Of a stretch of DNA of 64,000 nt, positions 17,049-25,853 are shown one piece after another; position 1 is the first letter of the stretch; every line of letters starts with the position of its first letter. Both the position numbers and the translations under genes were made by a program. Under the pieces are notes generated by a model. It worked only from the letters and a program-made list of their open reading frames with translations. It was not told where the DNA came from and ran no database searches. The stretch comes from SKPT01 sp040905445 (GTDB lineage: Bacteria; Planctomycetota; Phycisphaerae; Phycisphaerales; Phycisphaeraceae): the NCBI GenBank assembly GCA_040905445.1, contig JBBDRN010000028.1, positions 55,917-119,916 on the forward strand, read 5' to 3'.

Positions 17049-18620
17049 TTGACCGAAACCCGCCGAACCCTCGTCCGCCTTGCCGCCAACTACGGCCGGC
17101 TGGCCGTCACGCTCGTGCTCGGACTCGCCGCCACCCGGCTGGTCATCGCCGAACTGGGGATTGACGGCTTCGGCCTTATCTCCCTGCTCGGGGCCAGCGT
17201 CGGGCTGGCGGCCATCGGGCGCGAGATCGTCGCCCGCAGCCTCGTCCGCGAGCTTGGCGCCGCCTACCACAGCGGCGATGACGGGCAGTTCGTCGGCGTC
17301 TTCAACTGCGCGCTCGTCGTCTGCCTCGCGGTGGCGGGGCTTTGCGCCCTGGCGTTCGCCGGCGTGGGGGCCGTCATGCCCTGGCTGAACATCCCCGACG
17401 AGCTGATCGCCGCCGGGCGGTGGTTCGTCGTCGCCAAGGGGGCGCAGCTCGTCGTCAACGTGTCGCTGGCGCCGCTGCTGAACATGTACCTGATCAGCGA
17501 GCGGATGGTGGCGTACAACGCCTACCGCACCGTCGACCGCGTGTCGATGCTGCTGGCGATCCTGACGGTCATCGCGCTGCCGATGTCGGTTTCGACGGGC
17601 GTGATCGTCTTCGGAGCGGTGACAGCGGGGATCGAGATCCTCGTGGCGATCGGGTTCGCCGCGGCGATGGCCCTGCACGACCGTCGTCTGCGGCCGCGCG
17701 CCGGGGCCGTCAGCCGGGCCGGGATCGGGTCGGTGCTGTCGATCGGGAAGTGGAACGTCGTGACCGTCGCGGCGATGAGCCTGCACGTCCGCACCGACGC
17801 CGTGGTGATGAACCTCTTCTTCGGTACGGTGGGGAACATGCTGTTCGGCCTGGCGCTGCAGTTGACCAGCTACAGCCGCATGATCGCCATGGGAATGACG
17901 CAGGGGCTCGACGCGGTATCGGCCCGGTTCAGCGCGGGCCAGGCGCGGCGGTCGCTGGATCAACTCGTCTACCATTCGACGCGGCTGCACGGGCTGGTGG
18001 TCTTCCCGGCGCTGGGGGCCACGCTCGTGCTCGCCGAGCCGCTGCTGCGGGTGTGGGTGGGGCCGCGGCTGGAGGACCCGGACGTGCACCTGCCCAACGC
18101 CGCGATGCTCGTCATGGCGCTGACGGTGGGCATCGGCGTGCGGGCGATCTCCGACGGCTGGGTGCGCATCCTCTACGGGGCCGGCTTCATCCGGCGCTAC
18201 GCCTGGTGGATCCTGGTCGGCGGCGTGGTGAACCCCGCGCTGGCGGTGGTGTTGATCCTCCTCCTGCCCGGCGAATGGGGCCTTGCGGGGCCCGCGGTGG
18301 CGTTCTCGGCGTCGATGGTCGTGTTCCACGGGCTGATCATCCCCGCGATCGGGGCCCGCTGCCTCGAGATGTCGCTGTGGCGGCTGTATCGGCCGCTCGT
18401 CCGACCGCTGGTGGCCACCGCCCTGGCGATGCCGGTGCTGGTCGCGGGGCAGTGGACGATCGAGGCGTGGAGCCTGCTCGTCCTGGCGGGCGTCGGGCTG
18501 GCGTTCGGGCTGCTGTACACGGGGCTGGTGGCGGGCATCGTGCTGCGGGCGGAGGATTGGCGACGCGTGACCGGGGCGTTGCGGCGGCGGCCGGTGGCGG
18601 GGCGGGTGCCGGAGGGGTGA
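17049..18620 (+). CDS. Wzx-like polysaccharide flippase (MATE/MOP superfamily)
   Basis: 523-residue membrane protein with roughly twelve to fourteen hydrophobic segments, beginning LVRLAANYGRLAVTLVLG, the N-terminal pattern of Wzx/RfbX exporters, and ending in a long hydrophobic domain. It would flip lipid-linked repeat units across the inner membrane for the neighbouring polymerase. The start is a TTG at 17049 because no ATG or GTG keeps the frame upstream of TETRRTLVRL; that choice is uncertain. Confidence 0.85.
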   Translation: MTETRRTLVRLAANYGRLAVTLVLGLAATRLVIAELGIDGFGLISLLGASVGLAAIGREIVARSLVRELGAAYHSGDDGQFVGVFNCALVVCLAVAGLCALAFAGVGAVMPWLNIPDELIAAGRWFVVAKGAQLVVNVSLAPLLNMYLISERMVAYNAYRTVDRVSMLLAILTVIALPMSVSTGVIVFGAVTAGIEILVAIGFAAAMALHDRRLRPRAGAVSRAGIGSVLSIGKWNVVTVAAMSLHVRTDAVVMNLFFGTVGNMLFGLALQLTSYSRMIAMGMTQGLDAVSARFSAGQARRSLDQLVYHSTRLHGLVVFPALGATLVLAEPLLRVWVGPRLEDPDVHLPNAAMLVMALTVGIGVRAISDGWVRILYGAGFIRRYAWWILVGGVVNPALAVVLILLLPGEWGLAGPAVAFSASMVVFHGLIIPAIGARCLEMSLWRLYRPLVRPLVATALAMPVLVAGQWTIEAWSLLVLAGVGLAFGLLYTGLVAGIVLRAEDWRRVTGALRRRPVAGRVPEG

Positions 18621-18877
18621 GGGGGCAGAAGATTTCGGATTTCGGATTTGGGCCGAGGGAGCGGGGCGTGCGCTTGGTTCATGAACCGTGGCGGGCTGGG
18701 CGTGGTAGGATGGGTGACTGGGCGTAAGGTGCGGACCTGTCTGGCGCAAGCGGGCTGCTAAAGCGGGTGTCGCGGCGGGCCGACCTTGGTGATACGCCGC
18801 CCCGCCATCACCGCCCCACTACCCCGCCACCACCCCCGGCGGCCTCCAATGCCGGCACGCCCGGAAGGACCGCGTTC

Positions 18878-20164
18878 ATGGCCAGAGCGATCGACAAGCG
18901 AGTCTGCATCGTCGGGCTCGGGTACATCGGCCTGCCGACCGCCGCCGTGCTCGCCTCGCGCGGGTACAGCGTGCATGGCGTGGAGGTCAACCCCAAGGCG
19001 GTGGAGACGATCAACGCCGGCCGGGCGCATATTGTCGAGCCTGAGCTGGACATTCTTGTGCAGGCGGCGGTGAGCACGGGTCGGCTCAAGGCCCACGCGG
19101 AGCCGGCCGAGGCGGACGTGTTCATGCTCTGCGTGCCCACGCCGCTGTGCCACGACGCGGAGCCGCCCACGCCGGAGCTGAAGTACGTGCGCGAGGCGAC
19201 AGCCTCGATCTGCCAGTATCTGAAGCCCGGCAATCTGGTGATCCTGGAATCGACCAGTCCGCCGGGCACGACGGAGATGATCGCCGAGATCGTGCGCGAG
19301 AAGACGGGGCTGGCGTCGCCGGAGGTGCATTTCGCGCATGCCCCCGAGCGCGTGCTGCCCGGGCGCATCCTGCGCGAGGTCGTGGAGAATGACCGCATCG
19401 TCGGGGGCGTCGATGAGGCGTCGACCGAGGCGTGCGCGGGCTTCTACGAAACGTTCGTCTCCGGCAAGCTGTTGAAGACCGACAGCCGGACCGCCGAGAC
19501 CGCCAAGCTGGTGGAGAACGGCTTCCGCGACGTCAACATCGCGTTCGCCAACGAGCTGTCGCTCTTGTGCGAGAAGCTGAACCTGGACGTGTGGGAGCTG
19601 ATCCGCCTGGCGAATCACCACCCGCGTGTGAACATTCTGCAGCCCGGGCCGGGCGTGGGCGGGCACTGCATCGCGGTGGACCCGTGGTTCCTCGTGGCCG
19701 CGGCGCCGGAGCGCACGCCGTTGATGCGTGCGGCCCGGCAGGTCAATGATGCGAAGCCGGCGTGGGTGGTGCAGCGCGTGCTGAACCGGGCGGAGCGGTT
19801 CAAGCAGCCGCGCATCGCGTGCCTGGGGCTGGCGTACAAGCCGGACATTGATGATCTGCGCGAGTCGCCGGCGGTGGAGATCGTCGACGCGCTGATCGCG
19901 GCGAAGGTGGGCGAGGTACGGGTGGTCGAGCCGAACCTGGCGTCGCATGAGCGTTTTGAGCTGATGGGGCTGGAGGAGGCGCTGGACGGGGCGGACATCG
20001 TGGTGGTGCTGGTGGGGCATACGCCGTTCAAGCGCGTCGCGGCAGGGTTGGCGGGGGCGCTGGCGGAGAAGGTGGTGATCGACGCGTGTGGGGTGATGCA
20101 GCCGATGCTGGGCAAGGGCCGGAACCTCGAGCCCGTGCCCGAGGCGGCGCCGGCCGGGGCGTAG
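18878..20164 (+). CDS. wecC: UDP-N-acetyl-D-mannosamine dehydrogenase
   Basis: NAD-dependent oxidation of UDP-ManNAc to UDP-ManNAcA. 428 residues, family length. N-terminal Rossmann motif VCIVGLGYIGLPTAAVLA, CVPTP, ESTSPPGTTE, then the helical dimerisation segment ETAKLVENGFRDVNIAFANE and the catalytic cysteine in GPGVGGHCIAVDPW; the C-terminal domain has LGLAYKPDIDDLRESPA. ATG 18878 has GGAAGGA nine bases upstream. The preceding 257-base gap (18621-18877) shows only AT-rich TTTCGGAT repeats near 18636-18660. wecB follows 53 bases downstream. Confidence 0.94.
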   Translation: MARAIDKRVCIVGLGYIGLPTAAVLASRGYSVHGVEVNPKAVETINAGRAHIVEPELDILVQAAVSTGRLKAHAEPAEADVFMLCVPTPLCHDAEPPTPELKYVREATASICQYLKPGNLVILESTSPPGTTEMIAEIVREKTGLASPEVHFAHAPERVLPGRILREVVENDRIVGGVDEASTEACAGFYETFVSGKLLKTDSRTAETAKLVENGFRDVNIAFANELSLLCEKLNLDVWELIRLANHHPRVNILQPGPGVGGHCIAVDPWFLVAAAPERTPLMRAARQVNDAKPAWVVQRVLNRAERFKQPRIACLGLAYKPDIDDLRESPAVEIVDALIAAKVGEVRVVEPNLASHERFELMGLEEALDGADIVVVLVGHTPFKRVAAGLAGALAEKVVIDACGVMQPMLGKGRNLEPVPEAAPAGA

Positions 20165-20184
20165 GGTCCGTTGTGCGGACCTTC
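20163..20184. repeat. AGGGTCC(GTTGTGC)GGACC palindrome between wecC and wecB
   Basis: Copy of the GGTCCGCTGTGCGGACC family (see 35151-35259). It begins inside the wecC stop codon and ends about 35 bases before the wecB start. It differs from the main form at one base of the loop side. Confidence 0.7.
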
Positions 20185-20217
20185 CTGCGCGGCATCGGGT
20201 ATGGATCCAGGAACGAA

Positions 20218-21390
20218 ATGAAACGACGCATCGCGGTATTCATGGGCACGCGGCCGGAGGCGATCAAGATGGCGCCGGTGGTGGCGGCGCTGGAGGCCGC
20301 TGACGACCTCGATCCCATCGTCGTCTCGACCGGCCAGCACAAGGAGATGCTCCAGCAGGTGATCGACCTGTTCGGCCTCGACGTGGACCATGAGCTGGCG
20401 GTGATGCGGCCGAACCAGACGCTTGCCGGGCTCACGGCGCGTCTCATGGAGCGGATCGACGCGCTGCTGGCCGACGTCAAGCCCGACATGGCGCTGGTTC
20501 AAGGCGACACCACCACCGTGCTCGTCGCGTCGCTGGCGTGCTTCTATCGCCGCATCCCGATCGGGCATGTCGAGGCGGGGCTGCGCACGAGCAACATCTG
20601 GTCGCCGTTTCCCGAGGAGGCGAACCGTCGACTGGCGAGTCCGCTGGTGACGCTGCACTTCCCGCCGACCGAGGCGGCGCGCGAGGCGCTCGTGCGCGAG
20701 GGCGTTGACGAGCGGCAGATCGTCGTCACGGGCAACACGGTCATCGACGCGCTGCAGCACGAGGCGGGCCAGCAGCGTGCGCCGGCTGTGCAGAAGCAGG
20801 TCCACGACGCGCTGGCGGGTGCGCTTGGCGACGACTGGGCGGACGTGGACTACGTCCTCATCACCGGCCACCGGCGTGAGAACTTCGGCAGCGGCTTCGA
20901 GCAGATCTGCGAGGCGATCGGCGAATTGGCCGACTGTTTCCCCGACCATCGCTTCATCTACCCGGTGCACCTCAACCCGGCCGTGCGCGAGCCGGTGTAT
21001 GCGACGCTGGGGGAGCGCAGCAACATCCGGCTGATCGCGCCGCAGGGGTATCGCACGTTCGTGGCGCTCATGCGTCACTGCAAGCTGGTGCTGACCGACT
21101 CGGGCGGCGTGCAGGAGGAGGCGCCGGGGCTCGGCAAGCCGGTGATCGTCATGCGCGACACGACGGAGCGGCCGGAGGGGGTCGAGGCCGGCACGGTGCG
21201 TCTCGTGGGCGCGGATCGGCAGCGGATCGTCGCGGCGGTGAGCGAGCTGCTGACCGACGACGCGGCGTATCGCCGGATGTCGGAGGCGAACAATCCCTAC
21301 GGCGACGGGCAGGCGGCGGGCCGGATCGTGCGCCGCATCCGCCAGCACTTCGCGGAGCGCGAGCCGGCGGTGGCGAAGGCGGGTTTGTAG
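20218..21390 (+). CDS. wecB: UDP-N-acetylglucosamine 2-epimerase (non-hydrolysing)
   Basis: Converts UDP-GlcNAc to UDP-ManNAc, the substrate of WecC. 390 residues. Family blocks: FMGTRPEAIKMAPVV, STGQHKEML, VQGDTTTVL, IGHVEAGLRTSNIWSPFPEE, ITGHRRENFG, and LTDSGGVQEEAPGLGKPVIV. ATG 20218 has AGGA upstream. wecC and wecB together make UDP-ManNAcA, a common acidic unit of surface polysaccharides. Confidence 0.95.
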   Translation: MKRRIAVFMGTRPEAIKMAPVVAALEAADDLDPIVVSTGQHKEMLQQVIDLFGLDVDHELAVMRPNQTLAGLTARLMERIDALLADVKPDMALVQGDTTTVLVASLACFYRRIPIGHVEAGLRTSNIWSPFPEEANRRLASPLVTLHFPPTEAAREALVREGVDERQIVVTGNTVIDALQHEAGQQRAPAVQKQVHDALAGALGDDWADVDYVLITGHRRENFGSGFEQICEAIGELADCFPDHRFIYPVHLNPAVREPVYATLGERSNIRLIAPQGYRTFVALMRHCKLVLTDSGGVQEEAPGLGKPVIVMRDTTERPEGVEAGTVRLVGADRQRIVAAVSELLTDDAAYRRMSEANNPYGDGQAAGRIVRRIRQHFAEREPAVAKAGL

Positions 21391-21572
21391 CCACAGATGA
21401 ACACCAATGAACACGGATACGAGCGAACCGCGAAGAGGCAAAGAAAGGCGAAGATCGCGAAGAATCTGTCAGGCGCTCATGCATTGTTTTTCTTCGTGTC
21501 CTTCGCTTCCTTTGCACCTTCGCGGTAAACCGGGCTTTCATCCACGTTCATCCATGTTCATCTGTGGCTCTT
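21391..21572. repeat. Nested long inverted repeat after wecB
   Basis: Outer arms: CCACAGATGAACACCAATG near 21391-21420 against CATGTTCATCTGTGG near 21553-21568. Inner arms: AACCGCGAAGAGGCAAAG near 21425-21445 against CTTTGCACCTTCGCGGT near 21509-21528. The whole piece could fold into one long rod. It begins directly after the wecB stop codon and ends with TTTTTG, which on the plus strand could also assist termination. Confidence 0.8.
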
Positions 21573-21589
21573 TTTGAGGAACGCTCATC

Positions 21590-23743
21590 GTGAGGCAGGT
21601 TGTTCAGAACGTGAGAACGGGGCAGACGCGCGTCGCCCAGTTGCCCGACCCGGTGGCGCGGCCGGGCCAGGTGCTCATCGCCAACGAGGCGTCGCTCATC
21701 TCCGCCGGGACCGAGAAGATGGTGCTGGAGCTGACGCGCAAGTCGCTGCTCGGCAAGGCGCGTGAGCGGCCGGACCACGTCCGCCGCGTCATCGAGAAGA
21801 TCCGCAACGAGGGCTTCTTCGAGACGCTCGCGGCCGTGCGCACCAAGCTCGATGAGCCGATGGCGATGGGTTACAGCTCGGCGGGCGTGGTGCTCGCCTG
21901 CGGGGCGGGTGTGCAGCGCTACAAGCCGGGCGATCGCGTGGCGTCGAATGGGCCGCACGCGGGCATTGTGTCCGTGCCGGTGAACCTGTGCGCCCGCGTG
22001 CCGGAGAACGTCGACGCGGAGCATGCGGCGTTTGGCGTGATCGGCGCGATCGCCATGCAGGGCGTGCGCCTGAGCCGGGCGCAGCTCGGCGAGACGGTGC
22101 TGGTGATCGGCCTCGGGCTCGTGGGGCAGATGACGGTCTCGCTCTTGAGCGCGGCGGGTGTGCGCGTGATCGGCACCGACCCCGACCTCGCCAAGTGCGA
22201 GCTGGCGCTGCGCATGGGCGCGACGCGCGCCGAGGCGCGGCTGGGGGCGAGCGCGGTGCAGGCGGCGACGGACGGCCGCGGCGCGGATGCGGTGATCCTG
22301 ACCTGCTCGACGAGCTCGAACGGGCCTATCGAGCAGGCGGCCGAAGCGGTGCGGCAGAAGGGGCGCGTCGTCGTTGTCGGTGTGATGGGCATGGACCTGC
22401 CGCGCCGGCCGTTCTACTTCAAGGAAGCGGAACTGGTGGTGTCCTGCTCGTATGGCCCGGGGCGGTATGACGCGGACTACGAAGAGCGCGGCCGCGATTA
22501 TCCAGCCGCGTACGTGCGCTGGACCGAGCAGCGCAACATCGAGGCGGTGCTGGAGCTGATGGGCGCGGGCAAGCTGGACGTCTCGCCGCTCATCTCGCAT
22601 CGCTTCGACATCGAGAGCGCGGAGCGGGCGTATGAGCTGATCGAGCGTGGCGACGAGCCCTACCTCGGCATCGTGCTGCGATACCCGGAGGTGAGCGGGC
22701 CGCCGCGTCGGCGCATCGAGCTCAGGGCGTCGAAGCCGGCGGCGGTGGCGGTGGCGGGGGCGAGCGGGCGCGTGGGGCTTGGGTGCATCGGCGCGGGCAA
22801 CTTTGCGCGGATGGTGCTGCTGCCGGCGATCGCGAAGACGGGCGCGTTCGACCTGCGCGTGCTCTGCTCGGCAGGGGGGCTCAACGCGTCACACAACGGC
22901 TCGAAGCTGGGCTTCGCCGCGGTGACGAGCGACGAGGCGGACGTGCTCGCGGACGACGCGGTCGACGCGGTGTTTGTCGTGACGCGGCATGACGAGCATG
23001 CGCGGGAGGTGATCGCGGCGATCGAGGCGGGCAAGCACGTGTTCGTGGAGAAGCCGCTGGCGCTGTCGGCCGGCGAGCTCGCGCGCATCGACGAAGCCCT
23101 GCGCGAACGCGGGGATGGCGCACCGCTCGTCATGGTGGGCTTCAACCGGCGTTTTTCGCCGGCGGCCGCTGCCGTGCGGGAGCACTTCGCGGCTGTGGAC
23201 GCGCCGCTGACCGCGTCGGTGCGCTTCAACGCCGGCGCGATCCCGCCCGGCGAGTGGGTGCAGGACGACGAGCAGGGGGGCGGGCGCATCGTCGGCGAGG
23301 CGTGCCATGGCATTGACCTGGCGAGCTATCTCGTTGGCGCGCCGCCGGTGCGAGTGTACGCCGAGTCGATTGCCGGCCCCGATGCGCCGCAGGTGAGCGA
23401 CGACCAGTGCTTCATCACCGTGCGCCACGCCAACGGCGGCGTGTCGACCATCGCGTATCTGGCGGGCGGCGATCGCGCGATGCCCAAGGAGCGCGTCGAG
23501 GTGATCGGCGGCGGGCGGTGCGCGGTGATTGACGACTTCCGCCGGGTGACGACGTGGGCGGGCGGCCGCGAGCGGACGCGCAAGCTCGCGGGCAAGGGCC
23601 ACGCCGAGGAGGTGCAGGCCTTTGCCGACGCGCTGCGGCAGGGGGGGGCAGCGCCGATCGCGTGGGATGATCTCTATGCGGTGAGCCTGGCGTCGATCCT
23701 GGCGGTGCGGAGCCTGCGCGAGGGTGTGCCGTTCGAGGTGTGA
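21590..23743 (+). CDS. Fused MDR dehydrogenase / Gfo-Idh-MocA oxidoreductase
   Basis: 717-residue two-domain protein. Residues 1-365 form a zinc-type alcohol dehydrogenase-like domain (ASLISAGTEKMVLEL, MGYSSAGVVLACGAG, VIGLGLVGQMTV); residues 395-717 form a Gfo/Idh/MocA domain (LGCIGAGNFARMVLLPAI, EKPLALS, MVGFNRRFSPAA). GTG start at 21590 with GAGGAA about ten bases upstream. This fusion is regularly found beside heparinase II/III-like and GT4 genes in exopolysaccharide clusters, as it is here. The reaction has not been defined to my knowledge; sugar oxidation or epimerisation is probable. Confidence 0.9.
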   Translation: MRQVVQNVRTGQTRVAQLPDPVARPGQVLIANEASLISAGTEKMVLELTRKSLLGKARERPDHVRRVIEKIRNEGFFETLAAVRTKLDEPMAMGYSSAGVVLACGAGVQRYKPGDRVASNGPHAGIVSVPVNLCARVPENVDAEHAAFGVIGAIAMQGVRLSRAQLGETVLVIGLGLVGQMTVSLLSAAGVRVIGTDPDLAKCELALRMGATRAEARLGASAVQAATDGRGADAVILTCSTSSNGPIEQAAEAVRQKGRVVVVGVMGMDLPRRPFYFKEAELVVSCSYGPGRYDADYEERGRDYPAAYVRWTEQRNIEAVLELMGAGKLDVSPLISHRFDIESAERAYELIERGDEPYLGIVLRYPEVSGPPRRRIELRASKPAAVAVAGASGRVGLGCIGAGNFARMVLLPAIAKTGAFDLRVLCSAGGLNASHNGSKLGFAAVTSDEADVLADDAVDAVFVVTRHDEHAREVIAAIEAGKHVFVEKPLALSAGELARIDEALRERGDGAPLVMVGFNRRFSPAAAAVREHFAAVDAPLTASVRFNAGAIPPGEWVQDDEQGGGRIVGEACHGIDLASYLVGAPPVRVYAESIAGPDAPQVSDDQCFITVRHANGGVSTIAYLAGGDRAMPKERVEVIGGGRCAVIDDFRRVTTWAGGRERTRKLAGKGHAEEVQAFADALRQGGAAPIAWDDLYAVSLASILAVRSLREGVPFEV

Positions 23744-23970
23744 CGCCCGCCGGGTTTGCCACGAAGGCGCGAAGGGTACGAAGAGAGCACGAAGGAAAGG
23801 CGAGGATTTTGGTGGGGCAGGGACGCAAGGCCTGATTTGATGTGCATGGAACATCGACGCGCGAAGCTGTTGGGTGCCACGGGTGGCTTGTCCACCCGTG
23901 CTGGGGCGCAGCCCGCAGGGTGGGTTGCGCTTCGCTTCACCCACCCTGCCTGGCAACGGGGCGGGGTGCG
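23744..23970. repeat. Mixed intergenic repeats before the heparinase-like gene
   Basis: From the stop codon onward: GCCACGAAGGCGCGAAGGG-type words (a one-armed form of the CCTTCGCGG family) at 23757-23800, a hairpin CACGGGTGG-CTTGT-CCACCCGTG at about 23877-23900, and a hairpin AGGGTGGGT...ACCCACCCT at about 23918-23948. No gene is seen; the heparinase-like start follows at 23983. Confidence 0.65.
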
Positions 23971-23982
23971 GGGGTTGGGCGC

Positions 23983-25851
23983 ATGAGCCTCGCGTCCGCC
24001 GGCCGACTGCTGCGCACCGTGCGACACCTGCGGGCGAGTCAGCTCGGCTGGCGCGTTCGCTATGCCGTGCGGCGACGGCGCGAGCAGCGCGACGGCCCGG
24101 GCCTGCGCCGTGTGCTCGATCGCCTCGCCGGCAACAGTCGGGCATCCGATGCGCCGCTGCCGAGTGTGCATTGGCCCATCCCGGGGGACGCACGCGCCCG
24201 GCTCGAGGAACTGGAGCGCGGCGAGCTGACGCTGGCGGGCGCGACGCTGCCGTTCCCCGGTGATGGCGACGATCCGTGGCGATTGCGCGACGCCGGCCGA
24301 AGCCATCGCCTCTGGACGCATCAGCTTCACTACCATCATTGGCTGCTCGATCTTGCGGGCGGGCACGTCGCCCAGCCGACGGGTGCGTGCGGCCGCGTGC
24401 TCGCCGGACACCTCGCCGACTGGCTCGACCGTTGCCCGGCCGGCGCGCCGGGGTTCAATGTCTTTGCGTGGAACAGCTACGCGATCGCGACGCGGATTGG
24501 CGCATGGGGCCAGGTGCTGCGACTGCTGCCGGCCGACTATTGGCAGACGCACGCGGGGCTGCGCGACCGGCTCATTCAAAGCCTCGCGCAGCAGACGGCC
24601 TACCTGGAGACGCACCTGGAGTGGGACCTGCGAGCCAATCACCTGCTGCGGGACATCGTGGGTCTGGCGTGGGCGGGTCGACTGTTGCAGGGCCCGGCGG
24701 TTCACCGCTGGCGCGGCGTCGCGCATCGCCTGGCCCGCGAGCAGCTCATCGAGCAGGTGGCGCCCGACGGCGGGCATTACGAGCGCAGCCCGATGTACCA
24801 CGTGCACGCGATGCAGGACGTCCACAGCCTGGCGCTGCTGGTGACCGACCTGGACGTCCGCGACCGGCTCGTCGACGCGTGGCGGCGCATGGCCGACTGG
24901 CTCGCGTGGATGCGCCACCCGGACGGCACGTATCCGCTGCTCAACGACGCCAACGAGGCGGGTGCCGACGCGCCGGCTGACGTGCTCGCCGGCGGGGCGG
25001 ATGTCGGCGTGGATGTGCCCGAGCCGCCGGGTGCTACTGACAAGCGGAGTCCGCTCAGCTTGTCAGTGGCCGCTGCTGAGCGCACTGACAAGGCCGCAGA
25101 CGGCTTTGTCAGTGGCACCCCCTCGTCGCCGAGCGGTGGACGCCACTTCCGCGATACCGGGTACATTGTGTGGCACGGCCCGATGTGGTCGGTGTTCTTC
25201 GATGCCGCGTCCGTCGGCCCCGATCACCAGCCCGGCCACGCCCACGCCGACACGCTCACGCTTGAAGCCTCGTGGCGCGGCCAGCGGTTGTTCATCGATC
25301 CCGGCACGGGCAGCTACGACCACGACGACGTCCGCCGGTATGACCGCTCGACCGGCGCGCACAACACGGTCACGATCGATGATGAGGACTCGAGCGAGGT
25401 CTGGCACATTTTCCGCGTTGGCCGCCGCGCCCGGCCGCGCGACGTCCGTGCCGACTTCACCGCCGACACGGCCGCACTTCGCGCCGGTCACGACGGGTAC
25501 GACCACCTGCGCGGCCGACCGGCGCACGAACGCGCCATCACGGTCCAGGAGCCCGATCACCTGACGATCCACGACCAGGTGACCGGTTCGCGCGACCACC
25601 GCGTTGCGGCCGGCCTGCTGCTGCACCCGGAGTGGCATGCCGTGCCGCGCGACGGGGGCTGGACCCTCGAGCGCGGCGAAGCGCGCCTCGTGGTCGAGCT
25701 CGAAGCCGATCGTCCGATCGCGCACGAGATCCAGCAGCGGGCCTGGCACCCGCGCTTCGGCTGCGAGATCATCACGCCGCGATTGGCGTGGTCGTACACC
25801 GGCCCGCTGCCGCTGAGCGTCAAGGTGCACGTGCGACAGGAGGCGTCCTAG
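23983..25851 (+). CDS. Heparinase II/III-family protein with in-frame repeat insertion
   Basis: 622-residue polysaccharide lyase-like protein: an N-terminal helical toroid (about residues 60-335, with YLETHLEWDLRANHLLRD, GGHYERSPMYHVHAMQDV) and a C-terminal beta-sandwich (about 385-610, with DHQPGHAHADTLTLEASWRG and RSTGAHNTVTID). Family members of this type in exopolysaccharide clusters probably trim or edit the polymer. Tyr and His of ERSPMYH and HAHAD correspond to expected active-site positions. Around residues 349-380 a low-similarity insert is encoded by a mobile hairpin repeat (25029-25122), keeping the frame. No signal peptide is seen. Confidence 0.88.
   Translation: MSLASAGRLLRTVRHLRASQLGWRVRYAVRRRREQRDGPGLRRVLDRLAGNSRASDAPLPSVHWPIPGDARARLEELERGELTLAGATLPFPGDGDDPWRLRDAGRSHRLWTHQLHYHHWLLDLAGGHVAQPTGACGRVLAGHLADWLDRCPAGAPGFNVFAWNSYAIATRIGAWGQVLRLLPADYWQTHAGLRDRLIQSLAQQTAYLETHLEWDLRANHLLRDIVGLAWAGRLLQGPAVHRWRGVAHRLAREQLIEQVAPDGGHYERSPMYHVHAMQDVHSLALLVTDLDVRDRLVDAWRRMADWLAWMRHPDGTYPLLNDANEAGADAPADVLAGGADVGVDVPEPPGATDKRSPLSLSVAAAERTDKAADGFVSGTPSSPSGGRHFRDTGYIVWHGPMWSVFFDAASVGPDHQPGHAHADTLTLEASWRGQRLFIDPGTGSYDHDDVRRYDRSTGAHNTVTIDDEDSSEVWHIFRVGRRARPRDVRADFTADTAALRAGHDGYDHLRGRPAHERAITVQEPDHLTIHDQVTGSRDHRVAAGLLLHPEWHAVPRDGGWTLERGEARLVVELEADRPIAHEIQQRAWHPRFGCEIITPRLAWSYTGPLPLSVKVHVRQEAS
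25029..25122. repeat. Hairpin repeat inserted inside a coding sequence
   Basis: Two hairpin units in tandem: CTACTGACAAGC...GCTTGTCAGTGG (about 25032-25070) and CACTGACAAGGCCG...CGGCTTTGTCAGTGG (about 25081-25118), closing with GGCACCCC. It is related to the intergenic hairpin at 3593-3613. The reading frame continues through it, adding about 31 residues between the two domains of the heparinase-like protein. Confidence 0.75.
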
Positions 25852-25853
25852 TC

